Part shown: piece after piece, positions 52,973-62,228 of the stretch | How positions within the stretch are numbered: position 1 is the first letter of the stretch | Layout: the number at the start of each line of letters is the position of its first letter | Source: Croceibacterium xixiisoli | GTDB lineage: Bacteria; Pseudomonadota; Alphaproteobacteria; Sphingomonadales; Sphingomonadaceae | Assembly: GCF_009827305.1 (NCBI RefSeq) | Contig: NZ_WTYJ01000001.1 | Location: 1,054,001 to 1,118,000 of the forward strand | Length of the DNA: 64,000 nt | Direction of reading: 5' to 3' | The notes under the pieces: generated by a model | Told to the model about the DNA's origin: nothing | Database searches by the model: none | The model's input: the letters and a program-made list of their open reading frames with translations, nothing else | Program-made: the position numbers and the translations under genes

Positions 52973-53991
52973 GCGGCGGCCTTTGCACGCCAGACGGCGG
53001 TTTCGCCAGCCATGCGGATGGCGGCAAGGGTTGCACCGGCATGGGCCAGCCGCTGCCCGGCGATGGCGAAGGCCGTGCCGTGATCAGGCGATGTGCGGAT
53101 GATCGGCAGGCCCAGAGTCATATTGACCCCGGAATCGAAATCCAGCGCCTTGATCGGGACCAGCGCCTGATCATGATACATGGCAATCGCCACATCATAG
53201 CCATCGCGCGCATGCGGCGCGAACAGCGAATCCGCCGGATGCGGCCCGGTCGCGCCGATTCCTTCGGACTGCAGCCGCGCGATGGCCGGGGCGATGGTCT
53301 CGATCTCTTCACGCCCCATACGTCCGCTTTCCCCGGCATGCGGGTTCAGCCCGCAGATCGCGATGCGCGGCGTCGCCAGCCCAAAATCGCGTTGCATGGC
53401 GGCATGGACGATCCGCGCCCGGCGGCAGATCAAATCGATGGTGATCCGCCCCGGCACTTCGGCCAGCGCGCAATGCACGGTTAGCGGCACGGTGCGCAAT
53501 TGCGGCCCGGCCAGCATCATCACCGCGTCTTCGGCCGCAATGCCGCAGGCATCGGCCACGAATTCGGTCTGGCCGGGAAAAATGAAGCCCACCTTGGCCA
53601 GCTCGGATTTGGCAATCGGCCCGGTCACCAGTGCGCTGCACTGTCCCTCAACCGTCAGCCGGGTGGCAATCTGCAGCGATGCCATCGCCAGCCGGGCGCC
53701 CGCCTCGGTCGGGGTGCCAGGCGCATAGTCGGCCTCTTCATCTCCATGCAGAACAGGCAGGGCATCACCAAATGCGCTGGCGGCATCGCCCGGATTGTCG
53801 ATTGCGACCACCTGCACGGCCAGCCCGCGCGCCTCTGCCGCCTGGCGCAGTAGCCGCGCACTGCCCACCGCCAGAAACGGCGGCAGCGCCTCGGTATTGC
53901 GGCGGGCCCAGGCCTCGACAATCAGTTCGGGGCCGATGCCCGCCGGATCGCCGAGCGACAGCGCCAGCGGGGCCGATTGTGCAGCGCTCAC
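52969..53991 (-). CDS. pdxA: 4-hydroxythreonine-4-phosphate dehydrogenase
   Basis: About 340 residues from GTG 53991, four bases after the surA stop; no strong ribosome site, so coupling is likely. ALSLGDPAGIGPELI at the N-terminus, TGPIAKSELAKVGFIFPGQTE, CGLNPHAGESGRMG and MYHDQALVPIKALDFDSGVN (metal-binding His residues) are standard. It oxidises 4-phosphohydroxy-L-threonine in pyridoxal phosphate synthesis. Located between surA and rsmA as in many proteobacteria. Confidence 0.96.
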   Translation of the reverse strand: MSAAQSAPLALSLGDPAGIGPELIVEAWARRNTEALPPFLAVGSARLLRQAAEARGLAVQVVAIDNPGDAASAFGDALPVLHGDEEADYAPGTPTEAGARLAMASLQIATRLTVEGQCSALVTGPIAKSELAKVGFIFPGQTEFVADACGIAAEDAVMMLAGPQLRTVPLTVHCALAEVPGRITIDLICRRARIVHAAMQRDFGLATPRIAICGLNPHAGESGRMGREEIETIAPAIARLQSEGIGATGPHPADSLFAPHARDGYDVAIAMYHDQALVPIKALDFDSGVNMTLGLPIIRTSPDHGTAFAIAGQRLAHAGATLAAIRMAGETAVWRAKAAA

Positions 53992-53995
53992 GCGA

Positions 53996-55336
53996 TCAAT
54001 TGTATTCGATGACCGCGTCACGACGCAGATCGCGCAGATAGCGCTGCGCACGCTTGTTCACGCGGTCTTCTTCCAGATTGTTCATCAGCTGGTCGCGGCT
54101 GGGGCCCGAAACGGATTCGGGATCATCGCGGCCGCACAGCATCAGCACGCGCACGCCATCCTGTAGCGATCCGAAGGGCGGCGTGGACTGGCCGATGTTG
54201 AGTTCCAGCAGCGCGGATTGCAGCGCTTCGGGCAGCGCCCGCACCTGCACCTGGTCGTTTGTCACCACTTCGGCGCCCAGCTTGGTGGCCACGGCATCGG
54301 CTTCGCCGCAACCACGGATGGTCTGGATCCCTTGCGCGAAGGCATCGGCCTTCGTGCGGGCCTGCGCTTCGGTCGTGCCGGCGGGGAATTCCAGCGAAAT
54401 CTGTTTCAGGCTCAGCAGCGCGTCACGCGGATCGGCCATGCCGATCTGACGCTTGTCGATCAGATAGAGGATCGAAAAACCGCCGGGGATTTCGATCGGC
54501 CCGGCCAGCTGGCCGGGCTGCAGATCGGCGGTCACGGCTTCCAGCTGCGGGTTCTGCAACTGCGCCAGCTGGATCCAGCCCAGATCTCCGCCAACCACGC
54601 CGGTGGTCGCCTGCGAATATTGCCTTGCATAGGCCACGAAGCTGCCGCCCTGCTGCAATTGCTGCACGATCTGGCGCATGTTCTGTTCCACCTGCGCGCG
54701 ATTGGCAGGGGTGGCCGCCATGTAGATTTCGCCGATCCGGTATTCGGTCGTTCCGCGCGATGCCTGCAGCCGTTCATACAGCTCGTTCACTTCGCCCGCC
54801 GACACGCTGACGAAGGGCTGGATGTTCCGGCGCAGCAGCCGATCCCACGACAATTCGCCCTCGATCTGGCGCTTGAGCGAACCGGCCGATGATCCGATCT
54901 GGCGCAGATAGGCATCCTGCGCCTCGGGCGAACGGTTGAAACGCTCGCCGGCCAGTCGCTGATAGGTCTGATCCACCTCTTCGGCCGAAACGGCCATTTC
55001 CAGCGCCTTGGCTTCCTGGATCTGCAGCGTTTCGTCGATCAGATTGCGCAGCACCTGCAGCTTCAGCCGCTTGAGCTCTTCCGCATCCGGCTTGGCGTCA
55101 TTGTTGGCATTCAGCAGCAGGGCCACGCGCTGTTCGACATCGGTGCCGGTGATGATCTGGCCGTTGACGATCGCCGTCGCCTTGCGCGCGTTCGGGTTGG
55201 CCGGCCCCAGGATGGTGATATCGTCCGGGATGTTGAACAGGTCTTCACCCGTCTGCTGACCGACCGCCGCAGAGCCGATACCCACGGCGAACGCAGCGGC
55301 ACTCAGAAAACCAAACGTCTTTGCCAATCGCTTCAC
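53996..55336 (-). CDS. surA: periplasmic chaperone/peptidyl-prolyl isomerase SurA
   Basis: 446 residues. A signal peptide (about residues 1-26) precedes the SurA N-terminal helical domain (ATAIVNGQIITGTDVEQRV, LKLQVLRNLIDETLQIQEA) and two parvulin-type regions (TEYRIGEIYM to IPGGFSILYLIDKR; KQISLEFPAG to PPFGSLQDGVRVLMLCGR). The first parvulin domain has GGDLGWIQLAQL. It guides outer-membrane proteins, including LptD, through the periplasm. It starts 133 bp after lptD, in the same direction. Confidence 0.95.
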   Translation of the reverse strand: MKRLAKTFGFLSAAAFAVGIGSAAVGQQTGEDLFNIPDDITILGPANPNARKATAIVNGQIITGTDVEQRVALLLNANNDAKPDAEELKRLKLQVLRNLIDETLQIQEAKALEMAVSAEEVDQTYQRLAGERFNRSPEAQDAYLRQIGSSAGSLKRQIEGELSWDRLLRRNIQPFVSVSAGEVNELYERLQASRGTTEYRIGEIYMAATPANRAQVEQNMRQIVQQLQQGGSFVAYARQYSQATTGVVGGDLGWIQLAQLQNPQLEAVTADLQPGQLAGPIEIPGGFSILYLIDKRQIGMADPRDALLSLKQISLEFPAGTTEAQARTKADAFAQGIQTIRGCGEADAVATKLGAEVVTNDQVQVRALPEALQSALLELNIGQSTPPFGSLQDGVRVLMLCGRDDPESVSGPSRDQLMNNLEEDRVNKRAQRYLRDLRRDAVIEYN

Positions 55337-55469
55337 AAATATCGTCCTGTAAGGGGCAGGTCCGACCGCCCATCAACGCCGGGCCATGGCCCCGGCCAGC
55401 TTAACCAATGCTGATGCGTTTCGCCGATAGCCTGTTTGCACCGCACTGCCAACGCGGCGATGCACCGTC

Positions 55470-57824
55470 TCAGCGGAAGCCCAGATTGCGCAGGTTGAAA
55501 TAGACCCGGAAACTGTTGCCGCTCCGCGAATCTGCCAGTTCGATATAATCGCGCCGCCAGACCACGCCGAATTCCAGGCAATCGTCGGCATAGGCAAAGC
55601 CTAGCCGCGTGCGCAGCGGATCGAACCCGTCGGCGATCAGATTGGGATCTTCCTGCCGGTCGGTAAGATTGACCACCGCCGATCCGAACACGGACCAGTT
55701 GCCGGCAAAGGCCACCCGCCCGGCCACCCGCAGCTCCTCACGATCCTGCAGATCCTCGAAATTCAGGTCCACATCACGGTTGAGCCGCAGATAGCCGAGC
55801 TCGAAATAGGTCGCATCGCTGCCGATCGACGCATCCAGCTCGTTGCGGCGGACGGCCAGATTGTCCTTGTCCAGCCGATAGCGGTGGGTGAACTTCACGA
55901 AATCGCGGAACCGCACTTCGGTGCGGCCGACGAAATCGGAAAGCCTGCGGCTCAGCCCCGTGCCATCGGGGAACAGCGGCGCCTGATCGGTCAGGCGATA
56001 GGATTGGCCGAACACGGTCTTGATTCGCAGGCCCGGCAGATCGGCCTGCCAGTCGAAGCCATAGGTCACCCGCGAACCATCCTCGACCCGGTCGTATCCG
56101 GGGAAGCGGTTGAGCGCGAACAGATTGCTGTCTTCCAGATCGATCGCGCGCGAATCCTCATTCGGGATCGCCAGGTTGCGGATCGTCGGGCTGACCACCA
56201 CCTGCACGCGCGGCGTCAGGATCTGCGTGCCGCCCAGGAAGCTGCCGACGAAGGGCCATTTTACATCAACCGCGGCCAGCGCCACGCCGCGCCCCTGCCA
56301 GCCTTCTTCCCCGCGATAAAGATCGGTCACCGACGCGCTGTTGCCGTCGGAATGATAGACATCGCCGCGCACCAGCCCGGTCAGCGATATTTCCTGGCCC
56401 AGCGGGGTATAGCGGCGCATGTTCCACTGCGCGCTGGTGAAGGCGCGCTGGGTGTCCTGCCCTTCCCAGCGGGTGATCGCCATGGTGTTGGCCTGCAGCT
56501 CGATCGTGCCGCCCAGCAGCGGATCGGCCACGCGGCGGCGGTAATCGATCACGGGCAGGGCGATGGGTACCAGCCCCTGATCATCCTGCACCAGCAGCAG
56601 TTGCGTCGCCCAGCCGGCAATCGACAGATAGCTGTCGTCATCGATCCGTTCGACATTGATGGTCGAACGAATCCGATCGTCGCGGCTGATGTCGTACCGG
56701 CGCAGGAACGTGCGGTCGGACGCATAGCGCAGCGATCCCGAAACGCTCCAGTTCCTGTCGATCTGCCACCGGCCGTTGGCCGCGAAATAGCCACGGATAT
56801 CCCGGCTGCTCGGATTGTTCGGATCGTCCGAATTCAGCTGCAGCCGCGATCCTTGCGTCAGATAGCCGGTGATCTGGTAGGCGCCCTTGTCCCCCAGATT
56901 GCGGAACGTCCCCGAAATCATCGGCACGGCGTCGGTATAGATATAGCTGTCGACCACCAGATCGCGGTTGGGCGCCAGCCGCCAGTAATAACTTCCGCGA
57001 ACCTCGACCCCGTTGGATTGGGTCAGCCCCACGTCGGGCATCAGGAAACCGGAATCGGCCCCGCCGTCGGCGCGGATCGAAAGGCCCGGCAGCGGGATGA
57101 TCCGCCGCCCGAACAGTTCGAAATAGCCGCCCTCGAAACGGATCCGCTTTTCCGTGTCGTCATATTTCACTCGCCGGGCGGTGATCCGCCAGCTGGGCGT
57201 CCTGTCGCAATTCTGTTCCGCCGCAACGGCGCAGCCGGAATAGACGGCGCGCTCCAGCACGACATCGCCATTCTCTTCCCGCCGTCCTTCGACAGCGGCC
57301 AGCCGGCCCCCTTCGCGGAAGGCGAGCAGCAGATTGCTCATCGCCCCGGCCTTCAGCTCGTCGGTCAGCTCCAGCCGGTCAGTATAGAGCTGGTTGCCGT
57401 CATCATCGACGAAGCGGATCGATCCGGTGGCCACGATCTGCCCGGTCGTGCGGTCCCAGGTGACATTGTCGGCCCGCACCGACTGATCGCCTGACCGCAT
57501 CAGCACATCACCCGATGCGGTGACGGTCTGAACGTTGTCGTCATAGGTCAGCGCATTGGCTTCGAATTCGACCTGCCGATTCTCTCCGGCCGCCGGCGCA
57601 ACCTGCACGGGCACCGGTGTGGGGGCGGGCGCAGGTGTGGGCGCGGTGTCCCCGGGCGGGGGCAGGGCGTCGCTGCGCGCAGGCTGGGCGTCGGAATGGG
57701 CAACCTGCGCCCACAGGGGGGCAGGCGAAACGAGCGACAGCACAAGACATGCCGCTGCGCCCGGTTGAAGGGGCTGCAAGCGGCGCGAAAAGGCTTGCAA
57801 CATGAACTGCGGGCCGGGGCGCAT
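55470..57824 (-). CDS. lptD: LPS-assembly protein LptD
   Basis: About 784 residues; the start at MRPGPQFM or seven residues later is uncertain because no strong ribosome site is seen. A signal peptide ends L-W-A. A Pro/Ala linker (about 52-75) precedes the periplasmic OstA/LptA-like jellyroll (VEFEANALTYDDNVQTVTAS, ADNVTWDRTTGQIVATGS, YTDRLELTDELKAG). The 26-strand barrel then runs to NLRNLGFR. With LptE it inserts lipopolysaccharide into the outer leaflet. First gene of lptD-surA-pdxA-rsmA and divergent from pepA across about 100 bp. Confidence 0.95.
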   Translation of the reverse strand: MRPGPQFMLQAFSRRLQPLQPGAAACLVLSLVSPAPLWAQVAHSDAQPARSDALPPPGDTAPTPAPAPTPVPVQVAPAAGENRQVEFEANALTYDDNVQTVTASGDVLMRSGDQSVRADNVTWDRTTGQIVATGSIRFVDDDGNQLYTDRLELTDELKAGAMSNLLLAFREGGRLAAVEGRREENGDVVLERAVYSGCAVAAEQNCDRTPSWRITARRVKYDDTEKRIRFEGGYFELFGRRIIPLPGLSIRADGGADSGFLMPDVGLTQSNGVEVRGSYYWRLAPNRDLVVDSYIYTDAVPMISGTFRNLGDKGAYQITGYLTQGSRLQLNSDDPNNPSSRDIRGYFAANGRWQIDRNWSVSGSLRYASDRTFLRRYDISRDDRIRSTINVERIDDDSYLSIAGWATQLLLVQDDQGLVPIALPVIDYRRRVADPLLGGTIELQANTMAITRWEGQDTQRAFTSAQWNMRRYTPLGQEISLTGLVRGDVYHSDGNSASVTDLYRGEEGWQGRGVALAAVDVKWPFVGSFLGGTQILTPRVQVVVSPTIRNLAIPNEDSRAIDLEDSNLFALNRFPGYDRVEDGSRVTYGFDWQADLPGLRIKTVFGQSYRLTDQAPLFPDGTGLSRRLSDFVGRTEVRFRDFVKFTHRYRLDKDNLAVRRNELDASIGSDATYFELGYLRLNRDVDLNFEDLQDREELRVAGRVAFAGNWSVFGSAVVNLTDRQEDPNLIADGFDPLRTRLGFAYADDCLEFGVVWRRDYIELADSRSGNSFRVYFNLRNLGFR

Positions 57825-57922
57825 GGGTTGCCTATCGCACCGGTGCGCCTTAACTGCAACGCCAGCAATTTCGATGCGTCGCATAACCCGCCGTGCATCC
57901 GAAACAATCCATCGGAGAGATC

Positions 57923-59383
57923 ATGCAGTTCAGCTTCCACTCTGGCCCCGTCCCCTCCTCGCAGCTTGTCGCCCATGTCGTCGGGCAGGACGCGTTACCG
58001 GCGGGATTGGAACAGGCGGTTGTGGCAGGTGCGCGTGCGGCCCGGTTCTCGGGCAAGGCGGGCCAGCTGTTCGAAGCTTTCGTGGAACGCGACGGCCGCG
58101 TCATCCGGCTCGCGCTTGCGGGCTCGGGGAAGGGGGAGGGCGCCAATCCGCTGGCCGGATTCGAAAGCGCCGGCGCCGCGCTCGCCGCGAAATATCTGAC
58201 CAGCGGCGAAACCGCGCTCACGCTCGATCTGTCGGGCACCGGCTGGAATGCGGACCAGGCTTCGGCCGTGCTGCTGGGCCTGCGGTTGCGGTCCTGGCGG
58301 CATGACGCCTATCGCACCCGGCTGAAGGACGAACAGAAGATCTCCCTCAAGACGGTGGATGTCGTCGGCGCCCCCGAAGGGACGGAAGCGGCCTGGCAGG
58401 CGGGCAGCGCGCTCGCCGCCGGGGTGGAATTCACCCGTGAACTCGTCGCCGAACCGGCCAACATCATCTATCCCGCCAGCTTCGTCGAACGCTGCCAGGA
58501 ACGCTTCGCCGGCACCGGCGTGGAACTCTCCTATCTCGATGACGCTGAAATGCAGGCGCTCGGCATGGGCGCGCTGCTGGGCGTGGGCCTGGGTTCGGAA
58601 CGCGAATCGCGCCTGCTGGTCATCAAATGGCTCGGCGGCCCGGAAGGCGGCAAGCCGACCGTCTTTGTCGGCAAGGGTGTCACCTTCGACACCGGCGGGA
58701 TCTCGATCAAGCCGGCCGCCGGCATGGAAGACATGAAGTGGGACATGGGCGGCGCGGGTGCCGTTGCCGGCGCCATGCTCGCACTGGCCGGTCGCAAGGC
58801 GAAGGCCAATGTCATCGGTGTCTGCGGGCTGGTGGAAAACATGCCCGACGGCAAGGCGCAGCGCCCCGGCGATGTCGTCACCACCATGTCCGGCCAGACG
58901 GTGGAGGTGATCAACACCGACGCCGAAGGGCGGCTGGTGCTGTGCGACGCGCTGACCTGGGCGCAGCGCGAATTCGCCCCCGAGGCGATCGTCGATCTGG
59001 CAACGCTCACCGGCGCGATCCTGATCTCGCTGGGTCAGGAATATGCCGGTATCTTCAGCAATAATGATGATCTGGCCAACCGCCTGACCGAAGCGGGCCA
59101 GGCCTCGGGTGACCGGCTGTGGCGTTTCCCGCTGCTGCCCGCCTATGACAAGCTGATCGATTCCCCGATCGCGGACATGAAGAATGTCGGCCCGCGTTAC
59201 GGCGGCTCGATCACGGCGGCGCAGTTCCTGCAGCGCTTCATCGAAAACGGCACGCCCTGGGCGCATCTCGACATCGCCGGCATGGTCTGGGCCGACAAGC
59301 CCGGCGCCACCTGGGACAAGGGCGCAACCGGTTACGGCGTGCGCCTGATCGACCGCTACGTGCGCGACACGCTGGGCGGCTGA
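57923..59383 (+). CDS. pepA: leucyl aminopeptidase (M17)
   Basis: About 486 residues from ATG 57923 after GGAGAG. The M17 catalytic domain is evident: VGKGVTFDTGGISIKP, MKWDMGGAGAVAGAM, the family signature NTDAEGRLVL (331-340) and ATLTGAILISLGQEYAGIF. The two-zinc enzyme removes N-terminal residues from peptides in the cytoplasm. It is divergent from lptD and followed directly by holC, a conserved pairing. Confidence 0.96.
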   Translation: MQFSFHSGPVPSSQLVAHVVGQDALPAGLEQAVVAGARAARFSGKAGQLFEAFVERDGRVIRLALAGSGKGEGANPLAGFESAGAALAAKYLTSGETALTLDLSGTGWNADQASAVLLGLRLRSWRHDAYRTRLKDEQKISLKTVDVVGAPEGTEAAWQAGSALAAGVEFTRELVAEPANIIYPASFVERCQERFAGTGVELSYLDDAEMQALGMGALLGVGLGSERESRLLVIKWLGGPEGGKPTVFVGKGVTFDTGGISIKPAAGMEDMKWDMGGAGAVAGAMLALAGRKAKANVIGVCGLVENMPDGKAQRPGDVVTTMSGQTVEVINTDAEGRLVLCDALTWAQREFAPEAIVDLATLTGAILISLGQEYAGIFSNNDDLANRLTEAGQASGDRLWRFPLLPAYDKLIDSPIADMKNVGPRYGGSITAAQFLQRFIENGTPWAHLDIAGMVWADKPGATWDKGATGYGVRLIDRYVRDTLGG

Positions 59384-59384
59384 T

Positions 59385-59822
59385 CTGCGGCTCGGCTTCT
59401 ATCTTTCCGGCAGCCACCCGATCGAACGGGTGCTGCCGCTGATTGCGCGCGCGGCGCGGCGGCAGGATCAGCGCATGCTGGTCGTGGCGGATGATGATGC
59501 CCTGCTGGCCCGGATCGATCGGACCTTGTGGGAGATGTTTCCCGAAGATTTCCTCGCCCATGGTCGCGCCGGCCAGCCGCATGAGGAACGCCAGCCGATC
59601 CTGCTGTCGGCCGATTGCCGCGCCGCCAATGGCGCGGAGCTGCTGGCGCTGGCCGATGGCCGCTGGCGGGAAGAGGCAGAGGGCTTCGCCCGCGTGCTGG
59701 TGTTCTTCGACGATGTGGGCAAGGCGGAAGCGCGCCGCATCTGGCGCCAGTTCGACGGGCGCGAGGATGTCGAGCGGGAATTTTTCGAGCTGACGGACGG
59801 GAAGTGGCTCAAGCGGGCGTAA
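59385..59822 (+). CDS. holC: DNA polymerase III chi subunit
   Basis: About 145 residues. The N-terminal RLGFYLSGSHPIERVLPLIA, ARRQDQRMLVVADDDALLARI, LWEMFPEDFLAHG, QPILLSADCRAANGAELLA and the C-terminal VLVFFDDVGKAEARRIWRQF match HolC. Homology extends upstream of the first GTG (59430) and the frame has no ATG, GTG or TTG before a stop at 59346. The best start is therefore CTG 59385, 1 bp after the pepA stop, probably by translational coupling. It links the clamp loader to SSB. Confidence 0.85.
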   Translation: MRLGFYLSGSHPIERVLPLIARAARRQDQRMLVVADDDALLARIDRTLWEMFPEDFLAHGRAGQPHEERQPILLSADCRAANGAELLALADGRWREEAEGFARVLVFFDDVGKAEARRIWRQFDGREDVEREFFELTDGKWLKRA

Positions 59823-59860
59823 GCCAGGGACCGTAGCCCATCCAAGGAAGGAACCGGATC

Positions 59861-60364
59861 ATGTTGCGCATCACCACCCTGTCGCTGGCCATGTCATGCC
59901 TGCTGTTGGCGGGGTGCGGGTCCGAAAACACGCAGACCATTCGCACCGAAGACGGCGACGTGACCCAGACGGTCAGCCAGAATGGCGGAACCACCACCAT
60001 CAAGACCACCGGTCCGGATGGGGAGGTGATGGAACTGCAGACGAACACCGGATCAGCGGTGAAGCTGCCGAACGGCTATACGCTTTATCCCGGTGCCAGC
60101 GTGATCAGCAATTCCACCATGGATCACGGCGTGGAAGAAGGCACGATGGTGGTGATGCAAAGCCGCGATACGCCGGAAAAGATCAGCGCCTTCTATCGCA
60201 AGCAGGCTGAAGCCATCGGCATTCGCATCGTCAGTGAAGCCCGGGCGAACGAAACCGTGATGCTGGCGGGGGAGGGGAATGACGGGGCGATATTCTCCGT
60301 CAACGCCACCCCCGATGCGCAGGGCGGCACGGTGGCCTATCTGATGGTCGGCAAGCAGGGCTGA
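59861..60364 (+). CDS. hypothetical lipoprotein
   Basis: 167 residues; lipobox LLAGC at about residue 15-19. GGAAGGAACC precedes the ATG. The middle is Thr-rich (VTQTVSQNGGTTTIKTTGPD) and the C-terminal half looks folded (LPNGYTLYPGASVISNST, TPEKISAFYRKQAEAIG, VNATPDAQGGTVAYLMVG). It resembles small envelope lipoproteins of Sphingomonadales, without a named function. Separate from holC by 38 bp and possibly in the same transcript. Confidence 0.8.
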   Translation: MLRITTLSLAMSCLLLAGCGSENTQTIRTEDGDVTQTVSQNGGTTTIKTTGPDGEVMELQTNTGSAVKLPNGYTLYPGASVISNSTMDHGVEEGTMVVMQSRDTPEKISAFYRKQAEAIGIRIVSEARANETVMLAGEGNDGAIFSVNATPDAQGGTVAYLMVGKQG

Positions 60365-60512
60365 TCGCGCACCTCGGCCCCGGTTCCCGACTTGGGTTGC
60401 GGCTCGGGTCCAGCCTTGGCCTGCGGCTCGGGCCATAGCGCTTGCTCACCGGGCGTCGCAGCGCTAGTGGCGCGCGCAATCAAACCGATAATCTAGCCCA
60501 AAGGAAATTCCC

Positions 60513-60935
60513 ATGGCGGTTACCCGCACCTTCTCGATCATCAAGCCCGATGCGACCCGCCGCAACCTGACCGGCGCCGTCACCAAGATGCTGGAAGAAG
60601 CCGGCCTGCGCGTCGTCGCTTCGAAGCGTCTGCAGCTGTCGCAGGAGCAGGCCGAAGGCTTCTACGCGGTCCACAAGGAACGCCCCTTCTTCGGTGAACT
60701 CGTCTCCTTCATGACCAGCGGCCCGGTCGTGGTGCAGGTGCTCGAAGGCGAAGACGCCGTGAAGCGCAACCGCGACATCATGGGCGCCACCAATCCGAAG
60801 GATGCCGCTGAAGGCACCATCCGCAAGGAACTGGCCGAAAGCATCGAAGCCAACACTGTGCATGGTTCGGACAGCGAAGAAAACGCAGCGATCGAAATCG
60901 ACTTCTTCTTCAAGGCTGACGAAATCGTCGGCTGA
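60513..60935 (+). CDS. ndk: nucleoside diphosphate kinase
   Basis: 140 residues. [16 protein letters not shown] at the N-terminus, the [13 protein letters not shown] segment, [20 protein letters not shown] and phospho-acceptor His117 in NTVHGSDS identify Ndk. It balances nucleoside triphosphates by a ping-pong phosphotransfer through His117. GGAAATTCCC precedes ATG. The 60365-60512 gap has two copies of TGCGGCTCGGG (60398 and 60422) and presumably the promoter. A strong terminator follows. Confidence 0.98.
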   Translation: MAVTRTFSIIKPDATRRNLTGAVTKMLEEAGLRVVASKRLQLSQEQAEGFYAVHKERPFFGELVSFMTSGPVVVQVLEGEDAVKRNRDIMGATNPKDAAEGTIRKELAESIEANTVHGSDSEENAAIEIDFFFKADEIVG

Positions 60936-60959
60936 ACCCAGCCAGATTGATCAGGCAGA

Positions 60960-60989
60960 GGCCGCCGGAGCGATCCGGCGGCCTTTTTT
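60960..60989 (+). terminator. rho-independent terminator of ndk
   Basis: A 10-bp stem GGCCGCCGGA (60960-60969) with TCCGGCGGCC (60974-60983) and a 4-base loop GCGA are followed by six T residues. Confidence 0.93.
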
Positions 60990-61114
60990 GTTGGCCCCGA
61001 CGCGCTGTTGCGCCACGCCGATGGCAGCGGACCAGCCCGCGCGCCCGGTTTGCAGGGCAGGCAGTGGGTCGGTGAAGAGATTTTCCAACCATTTGATATA
61101 AGTCAATTTTATAC

Positions 61115-61163
61115 CCGTTATAACGGTTGCATAACGTTACTCCGGGCCTGAATTACAGTAATT
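61115..61163. promoter_or_regulatory. palindromes in the ligF-like gene promoter
   Basis: CCGTTATAACGG (61115-61126) is a perfect 12-bp palindrome, TAACGTTA (61132-61139) a perfect 8-bp one, and AATTAC-A-GTAATT (61151-61163) an inverted repeat of 6 bp. All three lie in the A/T-rich stretch of the ndk to beta-etherase interval, 125-175 bp before the beta-etherase start. They are candidate operator sites. The remainder of 60990-61287 has no gene. Confidence 0.55.
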
Positions 61164-61224
61164 AACCTGCACAGACCGCATCATGCAGCTCTAGCTCAGG
61201 TCCAGCCCGCTACGCAGAGTCCAC

Positions 61225-61275
61225 GGGCAAAAGCCCACCAGGGTATGGCCATGGGCAAAGCCCACCAGGGTATGG
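61225..61275 (+). repeat. tandem duplication in the ligF-like gene leader
   Basis: GGGCAAAAGCCCACCAGGGT then ATGG (61225-61248) is followed after four bases by GGGCAAAGCCCACCAGGGTA then TGG (61253-61275), differing by one base. Each copy contains GGGC-AAAA-GCCC or GGGC-AAA-GCCC, a small hairpin. It ends 12 bp before ATG, covering the ribosome-binding area, and could influence translation. Confidence 0.7.
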
Positions 61276-61287
61276 AGAGAGTTCGGC

Positions 61288-62067
61288 ATGCTTACACTCT
61301 ACAGTTTCGGTCCCGGCGCAAATTCGCTCAAGCCTCTGCTGACGCTGTATGAGAAGCAGCTGGATTTCACCCCGCGCTTCCTCGATCCGCGCCAGTTCGA
61401 ACAGCATGCGGACTGGTACAAGGCGATCAATCCGCGCGGCCAGGTGCCGGCGCTCGATCACGATAGCAACATCGTCACCGAATCCACCGTGATCTGCGAA
61501 TATCTGGAAGATGTGTTCCCGGATGCGCTGACTTCCGATGGCGCCCCGCTGCGCCCGGCCGATCCCTATCAGGTGGCGCAGATGCGGGTGTGGACCAAAT
61601 GGGTCGATGAATATTTCTGCTGGTGCGTCTCCACAATCGGCTGGGCCTTCGGCATTCGCGATATCGCCCGGCAGATGAGCGATCAGGAATTCGAAGACCA
61701 TCTCAAGAATGTCCCGATCCCCGAACAGCAGGTCAAATGGCGCCGCGCCCGCGACGGTTTCCCGCAGGACATTCTGGACGAGGAATTCCGCAAGGTGCGC
61801 GTCTCGGTCGAACGGCTGGAACAAACGCTCAGCCGGCAGGATTACCTGCTCGAAGGCGGCTACAGCCTGGCCGACATCTGCAATTTCGCCATCGCCAATG
61901 GCATGAACCGCGAAGGCGGATATTTCGCCGATTTCGTCAACCCCACCGATACGCCGGGCCTGATCGCCTGGCTGCAACGGATCAACGAGCGACCCGCCGT
62001 CCAACGCATGTTTGCGCAAAGCCGGTCGGAGTTCAGCCGTCCGCAGGCCGCAACCCAGTCGGCCTGA
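61288..62067 (+). CDS. ligF: LigF-like beta-etherase (glutathione S-transferase)
   Basis: 259 residues. From memory it tracks LigF of Sphingobium SYK-6 nearly throughout: LYSFGPGANSLKPLLTLYEK, INPRGQVPALDHD, VTESTVICEYLEDVFPDAL, MRVWTKWVDEYFCWCVSTIG, WAFGIRDIARQMSDQEFEDH, NVPIPEQQVKWRRARDGFPQ and YSLADICNFAIANGM. It should use glutathione to cleave the beta-aryl ether of C-alpha-oxidised lignin dimers with the stereochemistry opposite to LigE. The N-terminal thioredoxin domain covers about 1-80. It is 160 bp upstream of an MFS transporter. No ligD or ligG is in the window. Confidence 0.9.
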   Translation: MLTLYSFGPGANSLKPLLTLYEKQLDFTPRFLDPRQFEQHADWYKAINPRGQVPALDHDSNIVTESTVICEYLEDVFPDALTSDGAPLRPADPYQVAQMRVWTKWVDEYFCWCVSTIGWAFGIRDIARQMSDQEFEDHLKNVPIPEQQVKWRRARDGFPQDILDEEFRKVRVSVERLEQTLSRQDYLLEGGYSLADICNFAIANGMNREGGYFADFVNPTDTPGLIAWLQRINERPAVQRMFAQSRSEFSRPQAATQSA

Positions 62068-62228
62068 CGGGCGCACGACCCCGGGCGGGCGACAGTGCTC
62101 CGTTTGTCCGCCCGGGATCGTCAATTCGGCTGACCCCTCCAGCAGAGAGGGATGCAGCCAAGGGATTAGGATGACCCACCACCCGCGACCGGCGCAGTAT
62201 GGCGCCGGCGCAGAGGAAAGGCATTGCC

